From positions 1 through 5,360 of the forward strand of contig QHUF01000102.1 in the NCBI GenBank assembly GCA_003221075.1: a DNA stretch of 5,360 nt. The letters run 5' to 3'. Positions 5,052-5,360 of the stretch are shown in pieces. Under the pieces are notes generated by a model that had not been told where the DNA came from, searched no databases, and was given only the letters and a program-made list of their open reading frames with translations. Source of the stretch: Gemmatimonadota bacterium (GTDB lineage: Bacteria; Gemmatimonadota; Gemmatimonadetes; Gemmatimonadales; GWC2-71-9). The position numbers and the translations under genes are program-made. The number at the start of each line of letters is the position of its first letter. The first letter of the stretch is position 1.

Positions 5052-5360
5052 ATGCTTTCGCCGCCATCGGTTCCTCCCGCTCCAGGCGCGGCCGTCGGTC
5101 GCTCGGTCCCCCGTCGCGAAGGTGCCGACAAAGTGACGGGGCGCGCGCGCTACACCGACGACATCACCGTCCCGGGGGCCTGGTACGGCCGGACGATCCG
5201 GTCCACGATCGCGCGCGGCGCGATCCGCTCGAGCACCCTGGACCCCGCCTTCGACTGGTCGCGCGTCGTCGTGGTCACGGCGGACGACATCCCGGGGGAC
5301 AACGTCGTCCAGCTTATCCGGGACGACCAGCCGGTGCTAGTCCCGAAGGGGGGCGAGATC
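5052..5360 (+). CDS. Xanthine dehydrogenase-family molybdopterin-binding subunit (N-terminal part)
   Basis: The frame opens at ATG 5052 and is still open at the right edge after 103 codons. A Pro/Ala-rich start (residues 2-14) is followed by VGRSVPRREGADKVTGRARYTDDI (15-38), the usual entry into the hammerhead domain of large Mo-cofactor subunits. VPGAWYGRTIRS (40-51) and DWSRVVVVTADDIPGDN (68-84) continue it. The last visible stretch, QLIRDDQPVLV (87-97), is typical of the xanthine dehydrogenase group. Such subunits bind the molybdenum cofactor and hydroxylate purines, usually with FeS and FAD partners encoded nearby, which would be downstream and out of view. CO dehydrogenase, aldehyde oxidase and 4-hydroxybenzoyl-CoA reductase large subunits share the fold, so the substrate is not proven; the neighbours favour xanthine or hypoxanthine. 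An in-frame ATG at 4938 would add 38 His-rich residues with lower third-position GC and is less likely as the start. Confidence 0.85.
   Translation, partial: MLSPPSVPPAPGAAVGRSVPRREGADKVTGRARYTDDITVPGAWYGRTIRSTIARGAIRSSTLDPAFDWSRVVVVTADDIPGDNVVQLIRDDQPVLVPKGGEI

Overview
The window is GC-rich bacterial DNA holding five protein genes: two are cut by the window edges and three are complete. Four lie on the minus strand in transcription order: malate synthase A (aceB), isocitrate lyase (aceA), a CoA-acylating (methyl)malonate-semialdehyde dehydrogenase (mmsA) and the N-terminal part of a nitrilase-superfamily carbamoyl-amide hydrolase that looks like a beta-ureidopropionase. The fifth diverges on the plus strand at the right edge: the start of a large molybdenum-cofactor subunit of the xanthine dehydrogenase family. 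The taxon cannot be fixed from this sequence. High GC, bacterial-type aceB and aceA without aceK next to them, and first genes that look leaderless would fit a soil or sediment phylum such as Gemmatimonadota or Acidobacteriota, but this is a weak inference.

Layout. Positions 1-296 hold the nitrilase-family gene, whose start codon overlaps the mmsA stop (TGATG). Positions 296-1741 hold mmsA. Positions 1742-1811 are a 70-bp gap with a plausible sigma-70-type promoter placed so that the transcript would begin at or next to the mmsA ATG. Positions 1812-3095 hold aceA, 5 bp after aceB, with its Shine-Dalgarno site overlapping the end of aceB. Positions 3101-4681 hold aceB. Positions 4682-5051 are a 370-bp divergent intergenic region with several inverted repeats. 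Positions 5052-5360 hold the truncated xanthine dehydrogenase-type gene.

How the genes fit together (inference). The hydrolase would release beta-alanine or beta-aminoisobutyrate from ureido acids made in reductive pyrimidine breakdown. After transamination, MmsA would convert the resulting semialdehyde to acetyl-CoA or propionyl-CoA. Purine breakdown beginning at xanthine dehydrogenase can end in glyoxylate. Malate synthase joins glyoxylate and acetyl-CoA, and isocitrate lyase supplies more glyoxylate. The neighbourhood therefore reads as nucleobase carbon salvage coupled to the glyoxylate shunt.

The protein genes are of known types. The least ordinary part is the divergent intergenic region. 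It contains a 28-bp near-perfect palindrome (4810-4837), followed at once by a 16-bp-stem hairpin and a T tract on the plus strand (4839-4888), a cluster of five GCTGCG/CGCAGC hexamers, and a perfect 17-bp palindrome (5023-5039) touching the presumed -10 element of the xanthine dehydrogenase-type gene. All three presumed first genes (aceB, mmsA and the xanthine dehydrogenase-type gene) lack a good Shine-Dalgarno site and have a -10-like hexamer 6-8 bp before the ATG, whereas the two internal genes have clear Shine-Dalgarno sites.
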